A stretch of DNA of 64,000 bases from Candidatus Caldatribacterium sp. GTDB lineage: Bacteria; Atribacterota; Atribacteria; Atribacterales; Caldatribacteriaceae. This document shows positions 30,649-40,220 of this stretch, one piece after another; the stretch's first letter is position 1, and each line of letters begins with the position of its first letter. The notes beneath the pieces are model-generated. The model made no database searches and was not told where the DNA came from. It was given only the letters and a program-made list of their open reading frames with translations. The DNA lies in the NCBI GenBank assembly GCA_028275365.1, contig JAPWUU010000001.1, positions 38,208 through 102,207 on the forward strand, given 5' to 3'. A program made the translations under genes and the position numbers.

Positions 30649-31121
30649 AGCTTGTGGCCCTTGAAAACCCTGAAGGGTACAACGTGATTCTCGGGCAGGC
30701 GCACTTTATCAAAACCGTCGAAGACCTCCACGAGGTCCTTGCGACTTCTTCTCCACACCTTAAGTTCGGTATTGCCTTTTGTGAATCTTCTGGGCCCTGT
30801 CTTGTGCGGTACAGTGGGAATGATGAGGAGCTCGTGGAGCTTGCGAAGAAAAACGCCTTACTACTTTCGGCGGGACATGTGTTTGTGATTTTTCTGAAAG
30901 AGGGGTATCCTATTAATGTGCTCAATGCCGTGAAAATGGTCCCTGAGGTGTGTCGCATTTTCTGCGCCAGCGCCAATCCCATTCAGGTCATCCTTGTGGA
31001 AACAGAGCAGGGGAGAGGGGTCCTCGGGGTGGTGGACGGGCTGAAGACCAAGGGAGTGGAGACCGAAGGGGACATTGCGGCGCGGAAGGTCCTCCTCAGG
31101 AAGTTCGGGTACAAGCTGTGA
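30639..31121 (+). CDS. Adenosine-specific kinase family (PF04008-type)
   Basis: HFIKTVEDLHEVL...FGIAFCESSGPCLVRYSGND...HVFVIFLKEGYPINVLNA. Confidence 0.85.
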   Translation: MELKLVALENPEGYNVILGQAHFIKTVEDLHEVLATSSPHLKFGIAFCESSGPCLVRYSGNDEELVELAKKNALLLSAGHVFVIFLKEGYPINVLNAVKMVPEVCRIFCASANPIQVILVETEQGRGVLGVVDGLKTKGVETEGDIAARKVLLRKFGYKL

Positions 31122-31133
31122 TGTGAGGCGAGC

Positions 31134-32246
31134 ATGAAGCGAAGTGGTTTCGCTGACCTGCCACTCCATGGGGGGCAGTGCCCTCCGTGGCTCTTTGAGC
31201 GAATGAAAAGGCTTGGCGGGTGCATCATTGAGGCTATCGTTGCGCTTTTTGGACCCGAGGAATTCCTCCGTCGCATTGCCGACCCGGTGTTCTTCCAGTC
31301 CCTGGGGTGTCTTCTTGGGTTTGACTGGCACTCAAGTGGCCTCACCACGACCCTCTGCGGAGCACTGAAGGAGGCCGTCCGAGGAAAGGAGAAAGACCTG
31401 GGGCTTTACATCTGTGGGGGAAAGGGAGGAACTTCGAGGAAAACCCCTGAAGAAATCCTGCACCATGCCGAAAAGGATGCACTTTCTTTTGGGGAAGAGT
31501 TCGTCACCTACAGCAGGCTCAGTGCCAAAATCGATAACACTGCCCTGCAGGATGGGTACACCCTCTACCACCACGTGTTTTTCTTCACCGCTTCAGGGAA
31601 GTGGTCCGTGGTCCAGCAGGGGATGAATCCCGATACCCGCTTTGCCCGGAGGTACCACTGGCTGGGGGAGCGCGTGGAGGATTTCACCTGCGAGCCCCAT
31701 GCGGGAATCTGTGGCATTCGGGAGGTGGAGGTCCTGAACCTTGTGGCCCGGGAGAGCAAGCCCTGTCAGGAGGGTATCGTGGCGATGCTTGGGGAAGGCT
31801 TTTCTGCCGTCCGGAAAACCGTCTCTGGTGCGCTCCGGCATCTTGCTCTTCCCCGCCGCCATCACATCCGGGAGGAGGATTTCGACCTTTCCCGGATGGA
31901 GAGGACCCTGGCACTCCTTTGTGAAAAGAAGCCGGGGAGTTTTCTCGAGGTTCTGGCCTCCCGGGGTGTTGGGCCCAAGACCCTGAGGGCGCTGGCGCTC
32001 ACTGCAGAGGTGGTTCTCGGAACGCCCCCGAGCTACACCGACCCGGTGAGCTTTTCCTTTGCCCATGGAGGCAAGGACGGTACTCCCTTCCCCGTGGACC
32101 GCAGGGTTTACGATACGACCATTGGCTTCTTCTCCCAGATTGTGGAACGGATGCGGGTCAGCGTCTCGGAGAAGAAACGGATGTATGAGCAGCTGAAACT
32201 CCTTGGAGGAGAGGAGGGAAAGGGATGGATGCTCTGGAAGCATTGA
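31134..32246 (+). CDS. DUF763 family protein
   Basis: MKRSGFADLPLHGGQCPPWLFERM...GICGGKGGTSRKTPEEI-like N-terminus characteristic of DUF763. Confidence 0.85.
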   Translation: MKRSGFADLPLHGGQCPPWLFERMKRLGGCIIEAIVALFGPEEFLRRIADPVFFQSLGCLLGFDWHSSGLTTTLCGALKEAVRGKEKDLGLYICGGKGGTSRKTPEEILHHAEKDALSFGEEFVTYSRLSAKIDNTALQDGYTLYHHVFFFTASGKWSVVQQGMNPDTRFARRYHWLGERVEDFTCEPHAGICGIREVEVLNLVARESKPCQEGIVAMLGEGFSAVRKTVSGALRHLALPRRHHIREEDFDLSRMERTLALLCEKKPGSFLEVLASRGVGPKTLRALALTAEVVLGTPPSYTDPVSFSFAHGGKDGTPFPVDRRVYDTTIGFFSQIVERMRVSVSEKKRMYEQLKLLGGEEGKGWMLWKH

Positions 32247-32722
32247 GGACTCGCCGTTCCATCCGGCGCTTCGCTCCGCAGACGGTGGAGCGGGAGAAAA
32301 TCGAAGCCATTATCGACTGTGCCCGGCTTGCTCCTTCGGCGAACAATCTCCAGCCTTGGGAGTTCGTGGTGGTGACGGACCAGAAAAAGCGCGAGGAAGT
32401 TGCCAGACTCACCGATTACGGGAAATTCATCCGCGAGGCTCCGGTTCTTGTTGCGGTGTTCTGCAGGGAGACCAAGTACTACCTTGAGGATGGGTGTGCA
32501 GCCACAGAGAACATCCTCCTTGCCGCCTGGGCACTGGGTTTGGGGTCCTGCTGGGTGGCAGGGGACAAAAAACCCTATGCGGAGGAAGTGCGCCGCCTTC
32601 TGGGGGTTCCGGAAGGGTACCGCCTGGTGAGCCTTGTGGCCATAGGGTATCCGGCTGAAGTACCAAAGGGTCACACGTTCAAGCGGGAACTGCGAGAGGT
32701 TCTCCACTGGGAGAAGTTCTGA
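32225..32722 (+). CDS. Nitroreductase family protein
   Basis: MDALEALRTRRSIRRFAPQTVEREKIEAIIDCARLAPSANNLQPWEFVVV. Confidence 0.92.
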   Translation: MDALEALRTRRSIRRFAPQTVEREKIEAIIDCARLAPSANNLQPWEFVVVTDQKKREEVARLTDYGKFIREAPVLVAVFCRETKYYLEDGCAATENILLAAWALGLGSCWVAGDKKPYAEEVRRLLGVPEGYRLVSLVAIGYPAEVPKGHTFKRELREVLHWEKF

Positions 32723-32726
32723 GGAG

Positions 32727-33215
32727 GTGGAGCGGGTGCGGGTAGGGGTGCTTTCCGACAGTCACGACCATCTGACTGAGCTCCGGAGGGCCCTGAAGGT
32801 CCTGCAGGAGGAAGGTGCCGAGCTTGTCATTCATGCCGGAGACTACGTGGCACCGTTTTCGGTGGCGGTCCTTGCGGAACTCACCATCCCCTGGTTTGGG
32901 GTGCTGGGCAACAACGACGGGGAGATCCTGGGGATTTTCCAGAAGTCTGAAGGGCGGATCAAGGCCCCCTTCCTGGAACTCGAAGAACGGGGTTTTCGGA
33001 TTTTCGTTTCCCACTTCTACCAGCCAGCAAAACTCGCCTTTGCAAGCGGTCACTATGACCTCGTGGTGTACGGTCACACCCACGAGGCGATCATCAAAGA
33101 GGAGGGGAAAACAATCCTTGTGAATCCCGGAGAGGTGTGTGGTCTTTTGAGCGGGAGGCCAACGGTTGCCCTCTGTGACCTTGAGAAGAGGGTAGCGAAA
33201 CTCCTTGATATTTGA
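32727..33215 (+). CDS. Metallophosphoesterase (YfcE/MJ0936 family)
   Basis: LSDSHDHLTEL, HAGDYV, GNNDGE, VVYGHTHEA, NPGEV. Confidence 0.9.
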   Translation: MERVRVGVLSDSHDHLTELRRALKVLQEEGAELVIHAGDYVAPFSVAVLAELTIPWFGVLGNNDGEILGIFQKSEGRIKAPFLELEERGFRIFVSHFYQPAKLAFASGHYDLVVYGHTHEAIIKEEGKTILVNPGEVCGLLSGRPTVALCDLEKRVAKLLDI

Positions 33216-33247
33216 TTTAATAGTGGCAAATCTCTGGGAGGTTGGGT

Positions 33248-33910
33248 ATGCAGATTCTGCGAGAGCACTTTGTGCGGCAGCTCACCGAGCTCCAGGAAGA
33301 CCTGGTGGGCATGACCCATGCGGCAGAGAAGATGCTCCAGATGGCGGTGGAGTCCCTGAAGGAGCGAGATGTTGAGAAGGCAAGAGAGGTCATCGCCCTC
33401 GATGATGTGGTGGACGATTACAACTTCAAAATCGAAGAGAAGTGCCTGCGCATGATTGCCCTGCAGCAGCCGGTGGCAAAAGACCTGCGGGTGATTGCCG
33501 CTATTTTGAAGATTATCACCGATGTGGAACGCATCGGAGACTACTCCATCGACATCGCCAAGTTCAGCATCCGTCTTGCAGAGAACCCCATCTTTCGGCC
33601 CTTCGCCGAAGTTCCCAAAATGGCGGAAATTGTCATCCATATGCTCGAGGAGACCATTACTGCCTTTCTCCGCCGGGATCTGGGCATCGTCCAGAAAGTG
33701 GTCGACGCCGATGCCCAGGTGGATGCCCTGTACCGGGCTATTCATGAGGACGTGGTGCAGAGTATTGAAGCCGATCCTAAGGTGGCTCGCCAGGCCATCT
33801 GGATTCTCATGATTGCCCGCTACCTCGAGCGCATCGGCGACCATATCACGAACATCACCGAACGTATCTACTACATGGAGACCGGAGAAATGCTCGAACT
33901 CCACCAGTGA
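33248..33910 (+). CDS. phoU: Phosphate signalling protein PhoU
   Basis: Two PhoU repeats: VAKDLRVIAAILKIITDVERIGDYSIDIA and WILMIARYLERIGDHITNITERIYYMETGE. Confidence 0.93.
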   Translation: MQILREHFVRQLTELQEDLVGMTHAAEKMLQMAVESLKERDVEKAREVIALDDVVDDYNFKIEEKCLRMIALQQPVAKDLRVIAAILKIITDVERIGDYSIDIAKFSIRLAENPIFRPFAEVPKMAEIVIHMLEETITAFLRRDLGIVQKVVDADAQVDALYRAIHEDVVQSIEADPKVARQAIWILMIARYLERIGDHITNITERIYYMETGEMLELHQ

Positions 33911-33922
33911 GGAGGGAGGAGG

Positions 33923-34501
33923 ATGGAGGAGCGGACCATCTGGTACTTTGAGGCTCCGGGCCCTCAAAATACGGAGAAAACCCTGGAGTGCGCTGTAAAG
34001 AGAGCGAAAGAAGGCAACATCGCCTACCTTGTGGTGGCTTCGAGTTCCGGGGAAACCGCCCTTCGTCTTGGAGAGAAGGCGCGTCAGGAAGGGTACCAGG
34101 GGAAGATTGTAGTGTGCACATACCATGCCGGGTTTTCTGGAGGGGACGAGGTTTCCCTCTCTCCTGAGCGCCGGGCCCTTCTTGAGTCCATGGGGATGAC
34201 CGTGGTGCAGGGATCTCATGCATTGAGCGGCATTTCCCGGTCGTTTCGCCAGCGTTTTGGGGGTTTGAGTATCCCCGAGGTCATTGCCGAGAGTTTCCGG
34301 CGGATTTCAGAGGGGTTTAAGGTTGCGGTTGAGGTAGCCATCATGGCCGCCGATGCGGGGGCAGTCCCCACAACTCAGGATGTTATTGCCCTGGGAGGGA
34401 GTGGAAAGGGGGCGGATACAGCTTTGCTCCTGCGTCCGTGTCACCAGAACTCTTTTTTTGACTTGAAAGTCCGGGAAATTCTCTGCATGCCTCGATCATA
34501 G
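33923..34501 (+). CDS. Stand-alone pyruvate kinase alpha/beta (C-terminal) domain protein
   Basis: NTEKTLECAVKRAKEGNIAYLVVASSSGETALRLGEKA...ALGGSGKGADTALLLRP. Confidence 0.8.
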   Translation: MEERTIWYFEAPGPQNTEKTLECAVKRAKEGNIAYLVVASSSGETALRLGEKARQEGYQGKIVVCTYHAGFSGGDEVSLSPERRALLESMGMTVVQGSHALSGISRSFRQRFGGLSIPEVIAESFRRISEGFKVAVEVAIMAADAGAVPTTQDVIALGGSGKGADTALLLRPCHQNSFFDLKVREILCMPRS

Positions 34502-34517
34502 AGAGGAGGAATATGCT

Positions 34518-34958
34518 ATGGGCGTTCTGACCTTCAAGGCATCGGGTGAGTGGGTCGAGGGTTTGCGTATTGACACAAGGGTTAGGAATTTCTCTCTAAG
34601 CTTTGACGAGCCCCCTTCCCTGGGGGGGAAGGATTCGGCGCCCAATCCTGTTGAAGGCATCCTTGCTGCGCTCGTCGGGTGTCTGGGCATTGTGACGGTG
34701 GTGGTAGCCCGGGAGAAGAACCTTCCGGTGGAGAGAATAGCCATCGAGGCAGAAGGCGACCTCGACCCCCGGGGGTTCATGGGGCAGTACGACGTTGTGC
34801 GCCCTGGCTTTCTCTCCATCCGTTTTGTGGTGAAGGTCAGCGGGAAACTCTCTGAGGAGGAGCTGCAACAGCTCCTTGATGAGGTGAAGAAACGCTGTCC
34901 GGTTTCCGATGTTCTGAGTAATGGCACGGAGGTTTCAGGGAGGATTGAAAGGACATAG
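34518..34958 (+). CDS. OsmC family protein
   Basis: GKDSAPNPVEGILAALVGCLGIVTVVVA...; VKKRCPVSDVLSNGTEV. Confidence 0.88.
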   Translation: MGVLTFKASGEWVEGLRIDTRVRNFSLSFDEPPSLGGKDSAPNPVEGILAALVGCLGIVTVVVAREKNLPVERIAIEAEGDLDPRGFMGQYDVVRPGFLSIRFVVKVSGKLSEEELQQLLDEVKKRCPVSDVLSNGTEVSGRIERT

Positions 34959-34987
34959 GCAGACTGGCCCAAGAAGGATGAAGGAAC

Positions 34988-36025
34988 ATGCGCGCCGCAG
35001 TCTTGGAAGACTTAGATCGTCTCAGCATCATGGAACTTCCTGATCCTTCTCCTGGGGAAGGAGAGGTTCTCGTTCGTGTTCGGGCGTGTTCTGTCTGTGG
35101 CTCGGACATCCGCATTTTCCACTTTGGAAATCCCCGGGTGAAATTCCCCCAGATTATCGGGCATGAGATTGCCGGGGATGTCGTGGCCGTTGGTCCTGGG
35201 GTGACCAAATTCCGGGTAGGGGACCGGGTGGCCATCGGTGCCGATGTTCCCTGTGGAGCCTGCTACTGGTGTCAGAACGGGATGGGCACGAACTGTGCCA
35301 CTAACTACGCCATCGGGTACCAGTTCCCCGGGGGGTTCGCCGAGTACATCCTCCTCAACGCTCTGACCGTTGTCCAGGGAGCAATCCACCGGATACCGGA
35401 TAACCTCTCGTACGACGAGGCCTCCCTCGCCGAACCCCTGGCCTGCGCCATCAACGGCCTTGAGATGAGTCAGCTCGGTGTGGGGGACACGCTCCTTATC
35501 ATCGGTGCCGGTCCCATCGGGTGCATGATGATTGAAATGGGTCGCTTCATGGGGGCAACGAATATCATCGTTATCCAGCGTTCTCTGAAACGCTTGGAGA
35601 TGGCGAAGAAATTCGGCGCCGACCACTACTTCCTTGCCGATGACCCGGACCTTGAGGCGAAGGTGTTCGAGGTGACCGGGGGAGAGGGAGCAGATGTGGT
35701 GATGGTCACCTGTGCCTCTCCCGATGCCCAGGAGATGGCATTACGCCTTGCCCGTCACCGGGCGCGAATTAACTTTTTCGGCGGATTGCCAAGGGATGCC
35801 CGGAACATCTCCATTCCGAGTAACCTCATTCACTACCGGGAGTGCATGGTCCTCGGGACCCACGGGAGCCTTCCCCGCCATCACAGGAAAGCTCTGCAGG
35901 TGATGGCCAAAGGCATGGTACATCCTTCCTGGTACATCACCCACCGCTTCCCCCTTGAGGCCATCCACGAGGCCTTCCGGGTGGCCGAGTCTCACGAGGG
36001 GCTGAAGGTTGTGGTCAACCCATGA
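34988..36025 (+). CDS. Zinc-dependent alcohol/sorbitol-type dehydrogenase
   Basis: RACSVCGSDIRIFHFGNPRVKFPQIIGHEIAGDVVAVG; IIGAGPIGCMMIEM. Confidence 0.9.
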   Translation: MRAAVLEDLDRLSIMELPDPSPGEGEVLVRVRACSVCGSDIRIFHFGNPRVKFPQIIGHEIAGDVVAVGPGVTKFRVGDRVAIGADVPCGACYWCQNGMGTNCATNYAIGYQFPGGFAEYILLNALTVVQGAIHRIPDNLSYDEASLAEPLACAINGLEMSQLGVGDTLLIIGAGPIGCMMIEMGRFMGATNIIVIQRSLKRLEMAKKFGADHYFLADDPDLEAKVFEVTGGEGADVVMVTCASPDAQEMALRLARHRARINFFGGLPRDARNISIPSNLIHYRECMVLGTHGSLPRHHRKALQVMAKGMVHPSWYITHRFPLEAIHEAFRVAESHEGLKVVVNP

Positions 36026-37047
36026 CCCGGGTCATGAAGGCGCTGGTTCTTGAGGGTAGAGGTCGCCTGCGCCTTGCCGAAGTCCCACTTCCCGAACCGA
36101 GACCCGGGGAAGCCCTTGTCCGGGTCCGGGCCTGTGGCATCTGTGGTTCGGATCTCCCCCGGATTTTCGGGGACATTGCCTACTTCTACCCCCTTATTCC
36201 AGGACACGAATTTTCAGGAGAGGTCGTGGCCGTGGGAGGGAGAGAAGATGAGCGGTGGGTGGGAGAACGGGTGGTGGTGTACCCTCTCCTTCCCTGCCGG
36301 AAGTGCCCCTACTGTGAAATGGGGTGGTATGAGCTCTGCGAAGACTACGGGTACCTTGGCTCTCGTCAGAACGGCGCGTTTGCTGAGTACGTCGTGGTGC
36401 CTGTGGCCAATCTCCTCCCCCTTCCGGGGAACCTTTCCTTTGAGGAAGGTGCCCTCACCGAGCCTGCGGCGGTGGCGTTCCATGCCGTTCGGCGTGTGGG
36501 TGAGATCATAGGGGAAAGCGCAGCCGTGTTCGGTCTTGGACCGGTGGGGCTGCTTCTTGGAATGTGGCTGAAGCTTGCGGGAGTTCGACGACTCATCGGG
36601 TACGATGTGGACGAGCACAAATTCGCCATAGCAAGGAGTCTGGGTTTTGACGTGACGCTTTTCCCTTCCTTTTTCCCCGCAGAGCCTGAAGGCATCGACC
36701 TTGTGGTTGAGGCTTCAGGCAGCGCCAGAGCCCTGGTGGACGCCCTGAAGCTTGTGCGCAAGAAGGGAAAGGTGCTACTTTTGGGGAACCAGGAGAGAGA
36801 GCTCACCCTTCAGCCAGCGGATTTCGGGCACATCCTCCGGAAGGAACTCACGGTCTTTGGGAGCTGGAACTCGAGTTTCACCTTCCTTGATTCCGACTGG
36901 AAAAAGGTTCTCGATCTTGCTGCTGGGGGACGGGTATCCTTTGCCCCGTTGATCTCACACCGTATTCGTCTTGAGGAAGCGCCGGCTTTTCTTTTAGGGA
37001 TGCGGGAACGACGCCTGTCGTACGTAAAGGTGGTGCTTGTCCCGTGA
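36022..37047 (+). CDS. Zinc-dependent alcohol/galactitol-type dehydrogenase
   Basis: RACGICGSDLPRIFG, GHEFSGEVVAVG, CRKCPYCEMGWYELC, FGLGPVGLLLGM. Confidence 0.9.
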   Translation: MTRVMKALVLEGRGRLRLAEVPLPEPRPGEALVRVRACGICGSDLPRIFGDIAYFYPLIPGHEFSGEVVAVGGREDERWVGERVVVYPLLPCRKCPYCEMGWYELCEDYGYLGSRQNGAFAEYVVVPVANLLPLPGNLSFEEGALTEPAAVAFHAVRRVGEIIGESAAVFGLGPVGLLLGMWLKLAGVRRLIGYDVDEHKFAIARSLGFDVTLFPSFFPAEPEGIDLVVEASGSARALVDALKLVRKKGKVLLLGNQERELTLQPADFGHILRKELTVFGSWNSSFTFLDSDWKKVLDLAAGGRVSFAPLISHRIRLEEAPAFLLGMRERRLSYVKVVLVP

Positions 37048-37712
37048 AGACGAAGATTTCGGCATCTCTGGACTGTGCGAACTACCTCGCCCTCCTTGAG
37101 GATGTCCGGAAACTTGAGCGAGCCGGAATTGAGATGCTCCACATCGACGTCATGGACGGGGTGTTCGTGCCCAATTTTGCCATCGGGACCAACCTCTTGA
37201 AGAAGCTCCGTCCCCAGACCTCGCTCCTTTTTGATGTCCACCTCATGGTGGTGAACCCCGAGGCACATTTCTCGCTCTTTGCTCAGCTTGGGGCCGACAG
37301 TATCACCTTTCATGCTGAGGGAAACCCGCGACTGCACCACCTGGTCGACGCGGTGAAAAGGCTCGGCAAGAAGGTGGGTATTGCCCTGAATCCCTCCACA
37401 AGCCCGGAGTTTTTGCGCTACCTCCTCCCCTACCTTGATCTCGTCCTCTGCATGACTGTGGATCCGGGTTTTGTGGGGCAGAGGTTTGTCCCTGAGGTCG
37501 TGACCAAGGTGGAAGCCATCAGGAAGATGAGCCTTGAGCTTGGTGTTGCCGTTGATATTGCCGTCGACGGGGGGATCAGTGAAGAGACCGTACCCCGGCT
37601 CAAGAGAGCCGGGGCCAATGTGTTCGTGGCCGGGACTTCGAGCATCTTTTCAGGGAGAGAAGACCTCGAAGTGGCGGCGCGGCGTTTCCGGGAGTTCTGC
37701 GAACGTCTTTGA
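37044..37712 (+). CDS. rpe: Ribulose-phosphate 3-epimerase
   Basis: MLHIDVMDGVFVPNFAIG, FDVHLMVVNPE, MTVDPGFVGQRF, VDGGISEETV. Confidence 0.92.
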   Translation: MKTKISASLDCANYLALLEDVRKLERAGIEMLHIDVMDGVFVPNFAIGTNLLKKLRPQTSLLFDVHLMVVNPEAHFSLFAQLGADSITFHAEGNPRLHHLVDAVKRLGKKVGIALNPSTSPEFLRYLLPYLDLVLCMTVDPGFVGQRFVPEVVTKVEAIRKMSLELGVAVDIAVDGGISEETVPRLKRAGANVFVAGTSSIFSGREDLEVAARRFREFCERL

Positions 37713-37715
37713 ACC

Positions 37716-38237
37716 CTACCGTTCACCGAAAGCGGCAAACGCCGGTACCCGAAAGAGGCTAAGGATGAGTGCAGTAAAGGCAATGGTGTTGAGCGGTACG
37801 CTCACAAGGCGAGGGACAAGGAGAATCTTCCAGGGCATGTCGAAGAGGGTGTGGAGGAAGTAGGGGGTGAGGAAGAGCCCTACGCCCACCTGGGGAATGG
37901 CCACGGCACAGAACGTCCGAAGGGTCTTTGAGTGAAAGGGAAGAAGCGATACAATGCCCGGAACCACTCCGTAGAGGCTTGAAGTCAGGGTGAAGTGGGG
38001 GAAATACGGCCCCATGGGGCTGAGGACAAAGCCAATGATGTCCGCGAGGGCTCCTGTAAGAGCACCGGAGATGGGTCCAAGGAGCATACCGCTGAGGATG
38101 ATGGGAAGGGTTCCGAAACCAATTCGTATGCCTTCAATGCCACCGATGGCGATGCGGAGGCTAGCGAATCGGGTGAGCACCACGCTCATGGCGATGAAGA
38201 TACCCGTGAAGGCAAGATGGCGAACTTTCTCGCGCAT
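37716..38237 (-). CDS. ECF transporter S component (folate-type)
   Basis: Multi-TM; LAFTGIFIAMSVVLTRF...GFGTLPIILSGMLLGPISGALTGALADIIGF. Confidence 0.8.
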   Translation of the reverse strand: MREKVRHLAFTGIFIAMSVVLTRFASLRIAIGGIEGIRIGFGTLPIILSGMLLGPISGALTGALADIIGFVLSPMGPYFPHFTLTSSLYGVVPGIVSLLPFHSKTLRTFCAVAIPQVGVGLFLTPYFLHTLFDMPWKILLVPRLVSVPLNTIAFTALILSLFRVPAFAAFGER

Positions 38238-38302
38238 TGAACAACCTCCCCCTGGCGCTGATTTTTCGGTATTGTACCGTACCCTGAGGGGGCCTGCAAG
38301 CG

Positions 38303-39445
38303 ATGTTGTCTCCTGTTGCCCTGGTGTTCTGCTCGGGTTACGATGAGGAGGAAGTGGAGAGAGCCGTTCGCCGGGGTTTTGCCCTTTTTGGGGGACCGGA
38401 GGCGCTGTGCCCTGGGGTAAAGAGTGTGCTCCTCAAACCCAATCTCCTTGTGGGTGAGGTTCCAGAGCGGGCTGTGACCACCCATCCTGCGGTGTTCCGG
38501 GCGGTGGCAAAGGTGTTCCTGGAAGCAGGGTACCGGGTGGGATTCGGGGACTCCCCTGCCTTCGGGTCACCTGAGAGTGCAGCGAAAAAAGCCGGCATCC
38601 TCGAGGTGGCCCGGGCTCTGGGCGTGGATTTTGCTGATTTTACCCACGGGGTGGAGGTGGATTTCCCGGAGGGTGTACAGCACAGGAAGTTCACCATTGC
38701 CAGAGGAGTCAGGGAGTACGATGCCCTTGTGAGCCTTCCAAAGTGGAAGACCCATGGGCTTACCAGGGTCACGGGGGCGGTGAAGAACCAGCTTGGGTGC
38801 GTTCCGGGGATACGGAAAGGAGAGTACCACTTTCGCATTCCTGATGCTATCCTCTTTTCCCGAATGCTTGTGGATCTCAACCGCCTCCTCCGTCCGGCCT
38901 TCTTTGTTATGGATGCGGTGGTGGCAATGGAGGGTAACGGTCCCCGAAACGGAAAACCACGTTTCATGGGGCTTCTGGCCTTTTCCCGGGATCCTGTGGC
39001 CCTCGATGCCACCCTGGCACGGTTGATTCACCTTGATCCTGCCCTTGTGCCCACCTGTTCTGAGGGTGAGCGCCTTGGTCTGGGAACATGGCGAAGGGAG
39101 GCCATTGTGCTCTGGGGGGATGACCCTGAACGTTTTGAGCAAAGAGATTTTGAGGTCCTGCGGTTGCCCCAGGTGTCTCCCTCGAGGAAACTGTTTCTCC
39201 CCCTTGTGCGACGTTTCCTCCTTCCCTATCCGGTCATCCGGCGAAAGCTCTGCAAAGGCTGTGGAGTGTGTACCGAGGTTTGCCCCGTGCATCCTAAGGC
39301 CCTACGCTGGAGCGAAAGCATTCGCCTCCCTTCCATAGAGTACGCCCGGTGCATTCGCTGTTTTGTGTGTCAGGAGGTGTGTCCCCACGGAGCGATTCTT
39401 GTTGGTGTTCCCCTTGTGCGGAGGGTGCTGGGAAAAATGGCATGA
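38303..39445 (+). CDS. DUF362 protein with C-terminal 4Fe-4S ferredoxin domain
   Basis: DUF362 core (VLLKPNLLVGEVPERAVTTHPAVFRAV); CKGCGVCTEVCPVHP and CIRCFVCQEVCPHGA. Confidence 0.9.
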   Translation: MLSPVALVFCSGYDEEEVERAVRRGFALFGGPEALCPGVKSVLLKPNLLVGEVPERAVTTHPAVFRAVAKVFLEAGYRVGFGDSPAFGSPESAAKKAGILEVARALGVDFADFTHGVEVDFPEGVQHRKFTIARGVREYDALVSLPKWKTHGLTRVTGAVKNQLGCVPGIRKGEYHFRIPDAILFSRMLVDLNRLLRPAFFVMDAVVAMEGNGPRNGKPRFMGLLAFSRDPVALDATLARLIHLDPALVPTCSEGERLGLGTWRREAIVLWGDDPERFEQRDFEVLRLPQVSPSRKLFLPLVRRFLLPYPVIRRKLCKGCGVCTEVCPVHPKALRWSESIRLPSIEYARCIRCFVCQEVCPHGAILVGVPLVRRVLGKMA

Positions 39446-39477
39446 TTCTTCATGTTCTTCTGCGGGAGGTGAGACGT

Positions 39478-40176
39478 ATGGAAGAACGCATAGAGATGGA
39501 TGTGGCGCTGAGCCAGGGTCTGCGTCGTTTACCGGTGTACCTGCTCCTTGACACTTCAGGGAGCATGGCGGGGGCACCCATTCAGGCCCTCCAGGAAGGA
39601 GTGGCATTGTTCAAGCGAGAGGTGGAGAACGACACTTTCGCCCGAGAAACGGTCTGGGTTTCGGTCATTACCTTCGGAAAAGAAGTCGAAAACCTCACCC
39701 GGGGGCTTGTGCCCATTGACCAGCTGACCCTCCCTCCCCTTGAGGCGGGAGGATACACCCCCCTTGGGCAGGCACTTCAGCTACTCATCGAGTCCCTCGA
39801 CCGGGATGTGAAGAAGGCCGTTCCGGGAGGGGAAAGGGGTGACTGGAAGCCTCTCGTCTTCATCCTCACCGATGGGAAACCCACCGACGACTGGCGAACC
39901 CCACGGGAAGAACTGCTAAAGCGGAGGGAGCGTAAGGTGCTCAACGTGATTACCGTGGGCTGTGGTCCGGACATCGATGAGACCACGCTTCGGGAAATTG
40001 CCATTGGACCGAGCTTTAAGATGGACTCCGACGCCGCATCGTTTTCCGCCTTTTTCCGCTGGGTGTCTCAAACTGTGCGCACCGTGAGCAAGACTCTCTC
40101 GCGACCCCAGGGTCAGGGTGAGGGCTCACCCATGCCCATACCCATGCCTCCGGATGTTCTGCAGTACATCCCGTAG
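39478..40176 (+). CDS. vWA domain protein (TerY-like)
   Basis: MIDAS DTSGSM, TPLGQAL, LTDGKPTDDW. Confidence 0.9.
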   Translation: MEERIEMDVALSQGLRRLPVYLLLDTSGSMAGAPIQALQEGVALFKREVENDTFARETVWVSVITFGKEVENLTRGLVPIDQLTLPPLEAGGYTPLGQALQLLIESLDRDVKKAVPGGERGDWKPLVFILTDGKPTDDWRTPREELLKRRERKVLNVITVGCGPDIDETTLREIAIGPSFKMDSDAASFSAFFRWVSQTVRTVSKTLSRPQGQGEGSPMPIPMPPDVLQYIP

Positions 40177-40220
40177 GGAGGTGTGCGAACATTCCCCAGG
40201 GGTTCATCGTTGGCGATCGG

